A stretch of 64,000 nucleotides of DNA from Latrodectus hesperus. Its lineage: Eukaryota; Arthropoda; Arachnida; Araneae; Theridiidae. The stretch covers positions 1,250,001 to 1,314,000 of the forward strand of contig JAJQOW010000022.1 in assembly GCA_037975125.1 (NCBI GenBank), written 5' to 3'. The notes under the pieces are model-generated. The model had not been told where the DNA came from, did not search any database, and saw nothing but the letters and a program-made list of their open reading frames with translations. Positions 26,839 to 39,270 of the stretch are shown here, piece by piece. The position numbers and the translations under genes were made by a program. Numbering within the stretch: position 1 is the first letter of the stretch; the number at the start of each line of letters is the position of its first letter.

Positions 26839-26880
26839 CGAAAATTTCAATAACATAAAGCATTGTTATTGAAATTTTCG
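26839..26880. other. Perfect hairpin, 17-bp arms
   Basis: cgaaaatttcaataaca and its exact complement are separated by 8 nt in an AT-rich intron. Confidence 0.75.
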
Positions 26881-27239
26881 ATAGACAATAACATAGTTTT
26901 AAAATTAAATTTTGTTCTGAAAATTGTTTTTTTTTTTTTTTTTTTTTTTTTTTGGAAAAGGATCAAATAAAATAATATCTCATCTAATTTTTTCATCTCC
27001 AAAATTTCTTGTAATGAATTTTATAACACTTTTCTACAAAATTTTATCTTCTTTGAGATAATTTGTGAAATTTTAACTCCGATCTTACACAGGAAATCCA
27101 TTAAACTAGTGAAACGCGTGTACCTTTATTCTCAAAAAAAGATATAGAATTCACACCATCATGGCTTTTAAATAAAATAAAATAAAAGAATCGATTATTT
27201 CATTAAATAAAATTCTCGTAATAAAGGTCTCTCCTAATA

Positions 27240-27530
27240 AAAATTGCTTTCAAGTGTTAACCGTAACTGTAACTTCCAAAAGCGGTGAAACCCTTTCACA
27301 TTCTGGATTCCAACTTCGGAGTTGGGTAACGAAATTTCGACCACCGCTTTGATGAAAAGGGAAAGTCAGCAAAAAGTTCCTGCATTGACTTGTTCGGACA
27401 CGCCCAGGACGGAAACAACTCCTTCCGGGAAGCTCTGCCGCTAATGAAACTGTCGACCGGAATTTCACAGCAGTAGAATCGAGACCTTCGCCATTTTGTT
27501 TTGTTGCCTGGGATCTCTCGAACTCTTAAC
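27240..27530. other. GC-richer single-copy-looking block in an intron
   Basis: This 290-bp block is noticeably richer in G and C than the very AT-rich DNA around it and shows no SINE head, tail or terminal repeats. Two overlapping minus-strand open frames cross it, but neither resembles a known domain. It could be a conserved regulatory sequence, an unrecognised exon or an old repeat. Confidence 0.35.
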
Positions 27531-28739
27531 TTCATCTACCAAGCAGTCAGCACACGTTCTATTTCACTCTTTTTCTTGTTCCGAAACTGTTCTTTTTCAT
27601 TATATTCTTTTCTACAGTTCCATTTGCTTCGGTTGAAAGGTGGTTTAATTCTTGCTTTCACCTACCCATCAGAATTGTCCTTAATTCCATTGGGGTTTTA
27701 AGTAGTTAGATCAATTCTATCGTTCTTTTTTTTTTCGATACTTCTAAATTAATTTTTAGTCTTTATCTAAGCAATTAATGAATGTTTACTAGAACTTTTA
27801 ATGGCCTTGTAAAATGATATATTTGAGAATTATTTTCTCAATTTCTGGAGACATTTAAAAGAAGTAGCAAAATGATTTTCTTTTTCCCTTCCAGTTCAAA
27901 TTGAGGAAATTTAGAAGTTTCGTTCTTTGTAACAAGAAGCAAAATACCGCCATATTTTCAGCATTCCCAAAGTGCGGGACTAATTTTTTTTCCTATATTT
28001 ATATTCATTATAATTTATAAAAATTACAAAAAATAACAGCTGAAAAAACTTTTAGTGACATTTTTTGAGGGAATATGATCATTTAACCTCGGAATCTCGT
28101 ATGTACCTGAAAACAAATGAAATCAAAATTTTGTTTTGTAAAATTGCTTTCTCTGATGTAGGAAGAAGAAAGTTCATTTTAAACTTTTTTTTTTTCGATT
28201 TTTCCATTTTTTTCCCCTTAAAGATTTTCTTTTTTAAAAAAGTTTGAACAACTGAAATCACAATGTTACCATACAATTCTAATAAAAGAATTAATTTTTT
28301 GGTTTCGTCAGAAAAATTGTTTTTTCAATTAATTTTAAATTTTCAAATTTTTTCTCCTGCTCTTAAAAATGTTGGCGAAGTGACTTATCAAAATCATCAA
28401 TTTAAAAAAAAAGCATTTTCTTTAAACTTAGAAGTTGCTGGAATATATATACATAAATCTTTTGGTTTTTCTAACGTTTTATCAGCCCTTTGAAAGCAAA
28501 AATAATGTTTAAGATGTAATAATTTTTTTTAGTGTTTCTTTCATTTGAAGTTTGGGTTTCCAAGTTCTTTATTTCACTTCTTATATGCGAAAAACATTTA
28601 TTACTGCAAAAATTAAACAAGTTACATCAACTTTTATTTCCCATCTCTCAAATTAATACTTTATGATGAAATGAGGGTAATCAGTATGTAACTTTTAAAA
28701 TAGATTTAAGAAACAATGCAATTATAAATGCTAATAAGA

Positions 28740-28868
28740 GTGACCGTAGTAGCCTAGTGGTTAGGACATCGCCCTTCCGTACTAAAAGACTGGGTTCGAT
28801 TCCCTATCCGCCAAATCCCACCGAATACATGCGATATACCTTTACGATAAATCCGTGAATTAGAAATT
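28740..28868 (+). mobile_element. SINE family C, head fragment
   Basis: tRNA-like head (accgtagtagcctagtggtt, B box gggttcgattccc) and the first body block, then an abrupt change to mariner coding sequence at about 28869. No tail is present. Confidence 0.82.
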
Positions 28869-29340
28869 TAAGGTCCAATACTTGTGGAATTCCACGAGCG
28901 CAGAAAAACCATAAACTCCGATGGGTACTGCGAGACACTCCGACGCCTACGCAGGTCAATCAAGAACAAAAGACTGGGGCTACTCAAGAAGGGTGTGGCT
29001 CTGCTCCATGATAACGCGCGTCCACACGTCTCCAGAGTCACACACATGGAAATGGCTAAGTTCAAGTGGGAGAAGTTGGATCATCCGATCTACAGTCCGG
29101 ACATGTCGCCCTGCGATTTCCATGCGTTTAGTCCACTGAAGAAAAACCTGAAAGGGAAGCGCTTCAATTCAGACGGCGTACTCAAGGACACTGTGAAGGA
29201 CTGGATCTCGTCACGGCCACAGGAATTCTGGGTACAAGGAATCCTGCGGCTTGTTCATCAGTGGGATCGTTGTGCTCAAGCCTATGGTGTATATTTTGAA
29301 TAAAGTCCACATTTGTACCCACCGTGTCGTTTCGTACCTT
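28869..29340 (+). pseudogene. 5'-truncated mariner transposase (DD34D), C-terminal part
   Basis: An open stretch to 29303 encodes the C-terminal catalytic half of a mariner transposase. H-D-N-A-R-P-H supplies the second Asp, Y-S-P-D-M-S-P-C-D-F-H the third, and 34 residues separate them (DD34D). It ends A-Y-G-V-Y-F-E with a stop, a usual mariner C-terminus. The N-terminal DNA-binding part and the first catalytic Asp are missing, replaced by a SINE-C fragment that ends about 28868. It sits 220 bp upstream of an exon acceptor but is not part of the host gene: it carries no splice-compatible domain and is transposon-derived. Being open over 139 codons suggests fairly recent loss. Confidence 0.88.
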
Positions 29341-29497
29341 TTCATTTGATCATCCTTTATATATGTCCCCATATTCTTTATATTTCTGTTATATTCTTTA
29401 TATTAATATGCAAAATTATTTATAAAATCCCTTCTTTTTTATAAAAGTAATTGATCAAAATGTATATTCTTTCTAAATACATCAAGAGTTACATGTG

Positions 29498-29529
<32 letters not shown>

Positions 29530-29560
29530 AAAGAGTTCATCTCGCAACTTTCCTTTTCAG

Positions 29561-29872
29561 ACAAACCGGAATTCCTCATCACTCCAGCTGAACGTTTCGA
29601 TGTGCTAGAAGGCGAGTCAACAGTGGTGAATGCCACAGCGAAAGCCAATCCTCCTCAAGTGACCTATTCCTGGACGAGGAATGGTCTTCCCTTGCTGGAC
29701 ATGGCTGATGGGAGCGCCAGACCCAGCGGTGCCAGGTACGGTCACAGGGCAGTGTACAGAGGACCGCTGTTGGAGCTGACAGACGTGGTCAGAGAAGATG
29801 GTGGAGAGTACGGATGCGAAGCAGCTAATACGGAAGGGGTGACGTGGACCACTGTGAATATTAACGTGATAT
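29561..29872 (+). CDS. Nephrin/Sns-like receptor, Ig domain exon lacking the B-strand Cys
   Basis: This 312-nt phase 1-1 exon encodes one complete Ig module and the linker before it. The acceptor ttccttttcag ends at 29560 and the donor gtaagt starts at 29873. It begins with K-P-E-F after a Tyr codon split across the intron, a usual interdomain linker. The C-strand Trp (Y-S-W-T-R-N-G) and the F-strand motif (D-G-G-E-Y-G-C-E-A) are present. At the B strand the expected Cys position reads Ala in N-A-T-A-K-A-N-P-P, so the intradomain disulfide cannot form in the usual way, and N-A-T is a glycosylation sequon. The exon is clearly more GC-rich than its flanks. A 29-nt T run (29498-29526) lies just upstream. 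In nephrins, Ig domains of this region mediate trans and cis binding to Kirre/NEPH partners. Confidence 0.92.
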
Positions 29873-30479
29873 GTAAGTCATCTTTATAATCAGCGAATTC
29901 AGGAATCACAGACATAATCTTTAGAAATAACCATTTTTTTAGTGTGTGGATTCAAAGAAAATCTATTAAATGATTTTTTTTTAAACTATTTTGCGAGATA
30001 CATTTTACCTTTAACTTGGGAATCAATGCTGCTATAAATATATTAATAGTTGTGTTATATTTCTTACAACTCCCAAGTAGGTGTTATTTTTGGCTTACTG
30101 GAATAATATGTGTTTTAAGTACACAATCCACATAAAGATAAATCCCAAATACTTCTCCTGTGATTCAATATTTATTGCAATAAAACTTGCATTTTGTGTA
30201 ACTAAATTGATAAAAATGTTATTACAAAGTTAGCACCGTAAACTGAGTCCAAGTGCAAATTTCAAAATTTTTAGGACATTAACTGGAAAATAATTTTATA
30301 TATTTTGGCAACACAAAGTGGTACACTGAAGATGTAAGATACTTTAAGGTATACATTTTTAAATCATCTTCCGATTAGGCTTTAGTCATATTTGTGTATT
30401 GCAAGGGAGTAAAACCAGAAAAATTGCTCAACGACCCCGAATTACGTGAATTCAAAAAGTAGAAAAGCAACATGCATTT

Positions 30480-30640
30480 ATTGTTATTCAACAGTAGCTG
30501 AGATTGAGTCCGAGACATTTCACTGGTTATTCAACCCGAGATATTCACGAGATTAACACTGGTTGGAATCAAACTCGTGACCTTTCACTTTAAATTAGAT
30601 CACTACCACTTCGAGTCGATCAGCCCACTTTCGTACAGTT
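30480..30640 (-). repeat. Possible tRNA-like SINE fragment
   Basis: The minus strand reads gggctgatcgactcgaagtg and a B-box-like gagtttgattcc. Support is weak; it may be a diverged tRNA-like head. Confidence 0.3.
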
Positions 30641-32732
30641 GCAAGCATTGAAGTCAGGTTCTCCAGGTACAGTACTATGTTATGATAATGATGCCAATGC
30701 AAAGAATAAAATTTAAAAATGAAACGCAAGACTATTCCGTGCGAAAGACTGCTGAAGATTGGACAGCTGCGTGTTTATGAAGCTGGAGAACAAATGAAAA
30801 TTTTGGCAAAACTTTCCAGACAGCAGGAAATTTTTTTAAACGAAACGAAAATATTTCGAAACTTTTAAATAAACATTAAATGCTGCTGGAACGTTTTAAA
30901 GTAACTGTTACACACACATATGAAACATATATAATACAACATGTACTGTACCTGTTTATTTTTTTAAAAAAACAAGTTATTTTAACATTTAAGTATTCTA
31001 TTCACAAATTACTGAAGCTTTTTGCTTGAAAATCTCTTTACGTACGGAATAATTTTAAATAATGCTGTAATTTTGTAGAAAAATTGGATTATTTTTTTAA
31101 TTAAAATTTTGTTCTTTAAAATTTTTAAAAATGTTAGCTATTTCTTGAAATATTTTTGATTTTGTTTTCATTTTTTATAGATTAATGATGTAAATATAAA
31201 TAACACTTATTTATATTTTTACTTCATTAATCTATAAACTCATGTAAATTTTTGACTAAATATTACGAAGATTTTAAATGCAATTAATGGTACATTTTTT
31301 AATTCCCAAAATACTTACTGTTATCCTAGCTTGTTTATAACTTATTTAGTTTTTTTTTTTATATTTTACAAATAAGGATTATTTTTAATGCAACATATTT
31401 CTATGTACTTAAACAAAAATGTAACCCACTATTAATGGCAGATTTTGAAAAAATATATTTAAACAATTAAAAAAAGAAGACATTGATGATATCTTTAAAA
31501 TTTTACGAAATACCTTAAAATTATGATTGATTTCACATGTTGTTTTAATCTAGATATAATGTCTATACAAAACTTTGTCTTAAGTTGATTGCTTAAACAT
31601 TTTTGAAAAAGTGATAACATTATATAATATTATATACAATTGTATAATATATCCATTATATAATACTATATGATTTCACAATCTTGAAAATTTATGAAGA
31701 ATCAAAAAGATTATGTGCCTATTTTGTTTTCCCATCCGATTTTTTCCCCTAAATATAATGTTTAATATTTCAAAATATTTTTTTACACAATTTATAAAAT
31801 AATTCCCTTTTTTATAACAGGGTAAGTTATAAAATGTTTTTACCATGCATCTTTTACCTAATTTCGTTAAAACAACATATCACGCAACTAGGTTAATAAG
31901 ATTAATATCCAAAAAAAAGATCTTCGTCTATTTTTCGCAGCATATCCCGTGAAATACTTTTAGATCCTTTGTAGCTCTTAGAGTTAACATCCGCTTAACT
32001 CGAGAGGCGCTGACTCTATTACACTTATTTTACTGGTAAATGGCCATTCCTTGTATAGAGACTATTTGAATCCCCAAAGCCGTTTTCCTGACTCTGTCAT
32101 TATGACTCCCCCCCTCAAAAGGAAAAGATTAGGTAAAAATCTCTGCGAAAGTTGTTTTCAGCAATCTTGAGAAGATTAAATGAAAGTAAACACTGTATTA
32201 CGTATTCCTCTTGGTGTTTCTAAGGTTTGTTTCTTACTTTTTATATTGAGAAAGTTGATGAAAACAATAGCGTTTAGTTTTAAGCTTTTGTAATTTTTAG
32301 ATGGAATCAGTTTTCTGATGATGTTAGCTAATTTATGGATTTAATATTTTTCGCAAATAATGTAATCCAATTAATGACAAACATTTCGGTCTTCTAAATG
32401 AAATACTTCGTATCTATTTGCCTTAAATCAATTATTATTTTGCATTTATATGAGGAACTAATATTGGCAAATGTTTATTTAAAGTGAAAATTTATTTACG
32501 TTGTTAGCATGTTACACTAAATAAGTATTAATAATAATTAATTTATTAGTTATCATTTAGTTAAAAAAAAGAAAGGTATAGGGTCTTATTACCAACTAAT
32601 TAAATTTATCCTCCGTACGTTTTTTAAATATTGAATGATATGGTGTTGACATAATATCCTTTCTAATGTATATAATTAAAGAAGAAATTTTCTTCTCATT
32701 TTCTACGACACGGATATGTTTGTTACTGTGCC

Positions 32733-32734
<2 letters not shown>

Positions 32735-32811
<77 letters not shown>
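32735..32811. repeat. (TA)n(TG)n compound microsatellite
   Basis: A TA run from about 32735, then a TG run from 32763 to 32811. Confidence 0.95.
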
Positions 32812-32815
<4 letters not shown>

Positions 32816-32876
32816 ATATAAATATAAATATATAGTTAATAGTATATTTTATAAAATACAATGAATACAATTAAAC

Positions 32877-32990
32877 AAAATACAATGAAAAATGCCAAAT
32901 GGAGAATAGTACATTGAAAATATTAAATGGAAAACAATACATTGAAAATACCAATTGGAAAGAATTACATTGAAAATATTTGGAAGAAAT
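32877..32990 (+). repeat. Short 28-bp tandem repeat, about four units
   Basis: Units built on tacattgaaaatattaaatg, spaced 28-30 bp with substitutions. Open frames over this stretch are repeat artefacts. Confidence 0.75.
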
Positions 32991-33206
32991 TTCAAAGAAA
33001 ATATCAAAGAAAGATAGATAAAAATGGAATAAAGTACCAAATATGGCCAACTTCGTCAGGGGGTGTTGACCACATTGGCACAAATTATGGCTTTTCTGCA
33101 ATGGCCCAAGACATAGTCTTAAAGAAGCCAGTACACCCCAAAGCCATACCAAAAATTCGAAACAAAGTATCAATCCAGAGTAAAAGAAGTAGAATTTAAT
33201 CTAAAA

Positions 33207-33476
33207 TATATAAGTCAAAATCCAATGTTGCCAAAATAATTTAATTTATAATAATCAAATTAAAACCATATCTAAATTTAAGTCCAAATCTGCAAGAACC
33301 TCACCAAATACGTTAATTAGCGACTAAGTGTAAACACTATCGACATTTCAAGCTTCTTTTAAGACCTTCAAGGCTTGGGTGGCCCTTCTGTAGTATAAAA
33401 CTAATAATTTATTTAAATTTTAATTTGATTATTATAAATTAAATGTATTTTGGCAACATTGGATTTTGACTTATAT
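33207..33476. mobile_element. Foldback element with about 58-bp inverted arms
   Basis: The arms at 33207-33265 and 33417-33476 are near-perfect inverted copies (ataagtcaaaatccaatgtt at the left edge). The 150-bp interior is unrelated and has no ORF. The structure is that of a small foldback MITE. Short TA-rich flanks make the target duplication ambiguous. Confidence 0.75.
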
Positions 33477-33824
33477 ATTACTTATATATACGCATTTTAC
33501 ATTATACTTACTATTTGCTTAAAAAATTCATTAAAGAAAGAAATTTAAATAAACTTTCTTCAAGATTTGAACTCCCCTGACAGAAGGGCCCAGTGCAAAT
33601 GACTCATAAGCCCTTTCCTTAGTCAGGTTCAGACTTTAGTATTGTATTTGATATATTAATTAGCACTAAGTTTAATAATAATTTTCCCGGTATTAGACGA
33701 ATTCGAATGCACAAATATTAGATACTTGCTCGTAATTAAAATAATTGTTATGCTAATCAAAATTTAATTCCTATATGTTCTCAATCTGATATTTTTATTT
33801 AAATCAAATGCTTAATTTTTACAG

Positions 33825-34103
33825 ATCCTGCTCGCATTACGAAGCTGACGCGGAGAGTGGTGGCGGGAAGTGGCGAGACCGCTGAATTCGAGTGCCAAGC
33901 TGTCGCCAACCCATTCGTCAGCCGGATGATCACGTGGCGGAGGTCCGGGTTCGACATGAGCCGGACACACGAGACGGTGGAGAAGGGGAAGTCGACCTTG
34001 AGCGTCCTAAACGTGACGAGGCAGGACGCTGGAGAGTTTGAGTGCGTAGCCTACAACGGCATCGGCACAGAAGCGGTGCAGTTGGCTCAGCTCATAGTCA
34101 AGT
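33825..34103 (+). CDS. Nephrin/Sns-like receptor, Ig domain exon
   Basis: This 279-nt phase 1-1 exon encodes one Ig module of about 93 residues. The acceptor cttaatttttacag ends at 33824 and the donor gtgagt starts at 34104. The split codon with the previous exon gives Tyr, followed by P-A-R-I-T-K. All core residues are present: B-strand F-E-C-Q-A, then A-N-P, C-strand I-T-W-R-R, and F-strand D-A-G-E-F-E-C-V-A-Y-N-G. There is an N-V-T sequon before the F strand. The length and the one-exon-one-domain layout suit a late Ig domain of the nephrin family. No frameshift or stop is seen. Confidence 0.93.
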
Positions 34104-35378
34104 GTGAGTTGTGAGTGGTCTTTAGATTTAGGTGACGAAAACCCAGTGCATCCCAGACATGCTCACTTTCCCTTAGCTTGAGAAATAATCGATATTTTTA
34201 TTTTTTGATTATGATATTGATTTTTTTTAGAAACTTAGAGATAAGTTTCTAAAAATAAACAACAATCTTTTAAATCTTTCCTATGGATGGAGTTTTCAAT
34301 GTAAACAAAAACTAACCTCAGGTGACCGGAAGCCATCTCAAGTACTTCCGGTTTTCTCTCTTCCCATTGAAAATCAATGCAATCGCAAGAATATTTATTT
34401 AAATATTTGTAGGTATTTATTTCGGTTTCCAAAAATGTTTTTGTTTTATCCATTAAAATCATAATTTTTAATAAGAGTGCAATCAGTGGTGATCCCGTAA
34501 ATTTTTTTAAAAAAATTTTAATTTTTATTTAAATAATCCTGATGGATTACCATATTTCTCGGGGAATCGCTCTTATTGGCAATATTAGGATCAATTGTTG
34601 ATGAATGATATATTGTAACTCAGATTCTAACTCTTGCAATTATTTATCTCAATTGTTAATCATTTTCTTCTTTAACTAATTTTTAATTTTATGCATTTAT
34701 TCCAAAATTTCAGGAAATATATTTTGCGCGCGATTGAACCATAAATCATTTCGAATATTAAGCAAGTTATTATTTATGCTTTCATTTATAGTATTATAAA
34801 TTTTACTAAAATTTTCTTGATCATGCTAGAATATATGATTTGGTATCAATAATGAGTAGAACAAAAGTGTTATGATGTATTTATTTACTTGTTTTTTATT
34901 AATATTTTAAAGAAATCTTGGTTTTTATTGCAATTAAAATTTAAGTCTTATTTTTAAGAGTTAATTTAATATATATATCTAATTAAATTAATGATTGTAT
35001 ATCGGGTTCCATTGGAAATTTGAACATTTTCACTTGGGAAAGTAAATTTGTTCCAGCTCGCATATTGCAACCTAATGCTACGCAACAACTACTACCTTTA
35101 TTTGCTTTCTGCATTTCAAAAAAATTTTATAGGATAATTAATTTTAAATGAATATTTCTCAAAAGCAATGGAAACTACAGAAAACAAGCACAATGGGATA
35201 AGACAATAATGGAATAGTAAGCAGGAAGTTTCGTGCCGGAAGTTTTCTAGATCTCCACTGTAGTAGCGCCCTCTATTCTACGCTTTACAGAAACTTCCAT
35301 CCATACAAGCATTAAATAAAACGAAATTTTTATCATTTATTGAAGCACTTTTAAATACGTTAACAAGTGGAAACTGTA

Positions 35379-35646
35379 GACGCCAATCCTCTCTAGTGGT
35401 CAAAGTGCCTGACTGCTGATAGGGAGGTCCTGGGTTCGAATCCAGTTCCAGCATGGATGTGCTTTCTCTCTCTGTATATCCTGTCTAACTCCTTTCTTTG
35501 TGTGAATGGTTGCTTATCTTATAAACTGGTTCCTATGGCATATGTGTACTGAGGAAATCAGACTCCCCACCAAAATCAGGTTCGGTTGGAAAGGTAGAGC
35601 AGCGCACCTCATAATGTCAACCTAGCTGGCAAAAGAATAACAACAA
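35379..35646 (+). mobile_element. SINE family A, diverged copy
   Basis: Head cgccaatcctctctagtggt, B box ggttcgaatcc, body and a short aataacaacaa tail, with many substitutions. Target duplication not recognised. Confidence 0.82.
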
Positions 35647-36494
35647 TGGAATCGATATTTTACATATTTATCCTTTCATTTGCTTACTTGAAAATTTTAT
35701 ATATTGTCATATAAAAATTACACATACTATCTCGAACATTTATATCTATATCGTTCACAATATAATTGTAAAATGTTTATTAAATATAAAAATCTGAGAA
35801 AAGTACACAATATAATCAAATAATAAGTTTACGTTACATTTCTACGTCTTTCTGACTTTATAAACCATTTCTACATCGTTAAATGATATAAATTGCTATT
35901 TTCCATTATTTTTTGCAAAAGTAAACTTTTTCTACTTTAAGAATTTTTGTTGCAAAGCACGATTTGCTCAATTTACTCTGTCGAAAGCAACACACTTTTG
36001 CTAACGAGAGAAACATTTAAGTTAATGCCTTCTCTGAATTAAATAAAATGGCGGACCCGCTGTTAGCTCTTTAACTGTAAACCGGTTAATTTCGAAAACA
36101 TGTTTCTTAGAATTTTAAGGAAGTCATTTTCGTTTCGTCACTAGTTATGCAAAAAGTTTATTAAAAGCTACATTGTAAAAGTATGCGAATTTCGAATTTG
36201 AAAAAAAAAAATAAGGAAATAATAGGAATTTAACAAATGCAATTTAAAATGTTTTCTGTTATGTTAAAAAAATACACAGCAGTTAAAACAATTTATAAAA
36301 TAGGAATTTCATATTCAATTTACTTCTCAATAACAAATGTGTTAATTGAAATTAAAATAGTTAATTAATTTATTTATTTTTGGAAATTTAGATTTGATAA
36401 TATGAATATTTATTGATTAAAATTCGTGAAAACAATTGTTACAATTTATTCTTTCGAACACGTAATAATCATTGGCAAAATATATATATAACTT

Positions 36495-36628
<134 letters not shown>

Positions 36629-36915
36629 GTCGACCGATGGCTGAATGGTTAGCGCTCCTGACTTCTGACCTGTGGATCCTGTGTTCGAATCTCGGTTCGG
36701 GCATGGATGTTTCTTTCCTTCTCTATTTCTCTGTCCTTTCTTCCGTGATGTTGTATGAATGTGGCCCACCTTACAAACGGGTTTGTGGTGGTATGACGCA
36801 ACTCGCCTCCATGACTTGGTTCACAGGTGCCCGCTGGGTAACGACAAATGAGTAGCAGTTTCTGGCCTTGTTGTGGCATAGGGTTCAACCCTCAATGTGC
36901 CCGCCGTTGGAATAT
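36629..36915 (+). mobile_element. SINE family D, full copy
   Basis: Head cgaccgatggctgaatggtt with A and B boxes, body with ttacaaacgggtttgtggtg and gcccgctgggtaacgac, and end gcccgccgttgg. It sits directly on the (TA)n run, so any duplication is masked. Confidence 0.9.
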
Positions 36916-37934
36916 ATATGTAAAGGTGTAAAAGGAAACTTTCCCAGTTAATTGTGAAAAACCAAAAAATACAATAAGAAAAGTTTTGAATGAAAATGCT
37001 AGATATTTTCATTTATAATACTTTTTTATAATTTCTGAGTTCTTAAATAATATTTTATTCTACTTACCATTATATTTTTCCTACATTAGTAAGGGCATCA
37101 GTGAAACAGATCTTTGGCGATCGAAATAAAATGCGTAGATTAAAATATTAAATAGTTAAATTAAAGAATTTATAATTAGTAAAGAAGGCAGAAATAAATT
37201 TATTTTTAATACTTTGGATATTTAGGTTTTTCTCCCCTGTTTAACAAAAAATTATTTTTCGCACAAAAATATACCTTCTATGAAAAGATTTAAGCAGATT
37301 TTTCACTTTTTTTTTTTTTGCAAAAAAATACTTTTTAATTATAAAATTTTAATTTAGAAATCTGACTGGACTGAATTTATAATTTTTTTTGCTAACTTAA
37401 TTAATTTTTTGTATAAGTACACACATAAAAAATTGCTACATTTAGTTACATTTTTTTAATTAATTTTAGTCTTATATACTACCTACTTATAAATTAAGGA
37501 ATTTCTCTAAAACATTATCTTAGTATGGGAAACATTAAATCTCTTAAAAAATATTTTTTAAGCTTCCTAACAATAAGCTTTATATAAAACTGGAAGCATA
37601 AAATTTTTGAAGAAAATTAACTTGAAAGAATAATAACTTATTGGTAAATTTTCTAAGAAGATGTCTGTTTATTTATAATTAATAGTATTTATTTTAATCG
37701 GTAGTTGTCCACATCAGAAAAGTTTATTCTGAAACTATTACGAAAAAGTTTTATTAAAAGTTAGTTATCAGAGAAAACTATATTAGTTCATCAAATATTC
37801 GTTTGATAAAATTAATTGTTTTATTAACCGTATAAAAAGTTTAAGTAAAATAATTTAAATTCGCTTTAATTTGTATACGTTTTCAATCCTCTTTTACATA
37901 ATATTTTATTTTCAACGAATTTAAAATGACAAAT

Positions 37935-38214
37935 TCATTCATTCATTGTCGTGTGCCAGCTAGGCTGGCAATATGGGGTGCGCTGCTCCACTTTTCCAAC
38001 TGAACCCTATTTTGGTGTGGAGTCCGACTTCCTCAGTACACACAAGCCATAAGTACCCGTTTATAGGGTAGGCAACCATTCACACCTCATTCATACAAGG
38101 AAAAGACAAAGACAGGATAGATAGAGAAAGTACATCCATGCCCGAACCGGGATTCGAACCCAGGACCTCCTTATCCGTAGTCAGGCACGCTGACCACTAG
38201 ACAAGTTAGTCGGC
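37935..38214 (-). mobile_element. SINE family A, full copy
   Basis: Family A reversed. Flanks aaaatgacaaat (37923-37934) and aaaataacaaat (38215-38226) form a 12-bp duplication with one change. Confidence 0.9.
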
Positions 38215-38546
38215 AAAATAACAAATAAAAATGAAATAATTTTAACTGAATTTTAATTGTGAATAACTGCAATTGTATTTTACATAGTTTTTAATAAAAA
38301 AATTTTAAATAAAAATAATATAAATATATATATATATAATTAGAATATTCCTTTTAAATTATCATATGATTTACCAACCCATTCTCGTTAAAATGAAAAC
38401 ATACAAAGCAATTAAGAACCCGTCATTAAATTAAATAAAAACTGAATGTATCGTGAGTAAAGTTAAATATGCTGTCTTTGTCAGAAACATTTAACTATTT
38501 CCTGAATTAAAACAGAGCTTAATAAATATAAGGAAGGTTTAATAAG

Positions 38547-38586
38547 ACGTTGATTTTACTTAACTAAATTCAAGTAAAATCAACGT
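38547..38586. other. Perfect hairpin, 15-bp arms
   Basis: Arms acgttgattttactt and its exact complement are separated by 10 nt. No other signal ties it to a function. Confidence 0.8.
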
Positions 38587-39270
38587 TTAAATAACATTTG
38601 ATAAAAGTTCTTCTGACAATATTACTCTCGAACAGAATACGGTGTATTCAGGTTTTAAATTAAACTAATTAGGAATCCCAATGTATCATTTTTAATCTAT
38701 CTCCCTCTCAAACAAGTCCACTCTTTCGTTACAAAATTTTGCAGAAGGCTCTCAAAACTTGAACAATTGCCGGTCCCGACAGGAAAAATTACTCGAACAA
38801 ATAACTGCTTGGAACTTAATCCAGTTTTGCAGGTATTCTACACATGAAGGAGTAGTCATACTTACACAGAGAAAATGAAATTCTTGGGCACTTCAAGGAA
38901 ACCCTTGAGGGTACTCCATTCTCTTTTTTTTGTGTGTGTGTTTGTTAATTTCCACGCCTATGTGTATTTGTTTCAAGCTCTGACACTGGCGGCGAAGAAA
39001 AACTTCTTCTGTACTTGGCATTTAATTTCGTAGAAAAATGAATTTACTCCTTCGAAACTTGGCGATAAATTGTATCTGGTGTCTAAAAAATACTTTCTCC
39101 CAAGTAGGGAAGAGGAATGGCATTTTGCTGTAACCGTATAATTCTAATATTGAATTTTTTGTGGTTATTTTGTTTATATTTTTTTCAATTTTTAGTTGGA
39201 AAAAAGATTATTTACACTGTTGAAATAGTTCTGTGTTAAACGTATTCTTCTCTTTCTATACTCCAAGATA

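Larger units (their letters stand above)
29873..33824 (+). other. Intron, 4.0 kb, phase 1
   Basis: This is the intron between two Ig exons, donor gtaagt and acceptor tttttacag. It has few repeats: a possible tRNA-like fragment near 30480-30640, a (TA)n(TG)n tract at 32735-32811, a short 28-bp tandem at 32877-32990 and a foldback element at 33207-33476. I recognise nothing in 29880-30470, 30690-32730 and 33480-33820. Confidence 0.85.

Noticed and set aside
28884..29303. 139-codon ORF as a possible host exon
   Set aside because: The sequence is a mariner transposase C-terminus (H-D-N-A-R-P-H, DD34D spacing) and lacks splice logic with the neighbouring exons.
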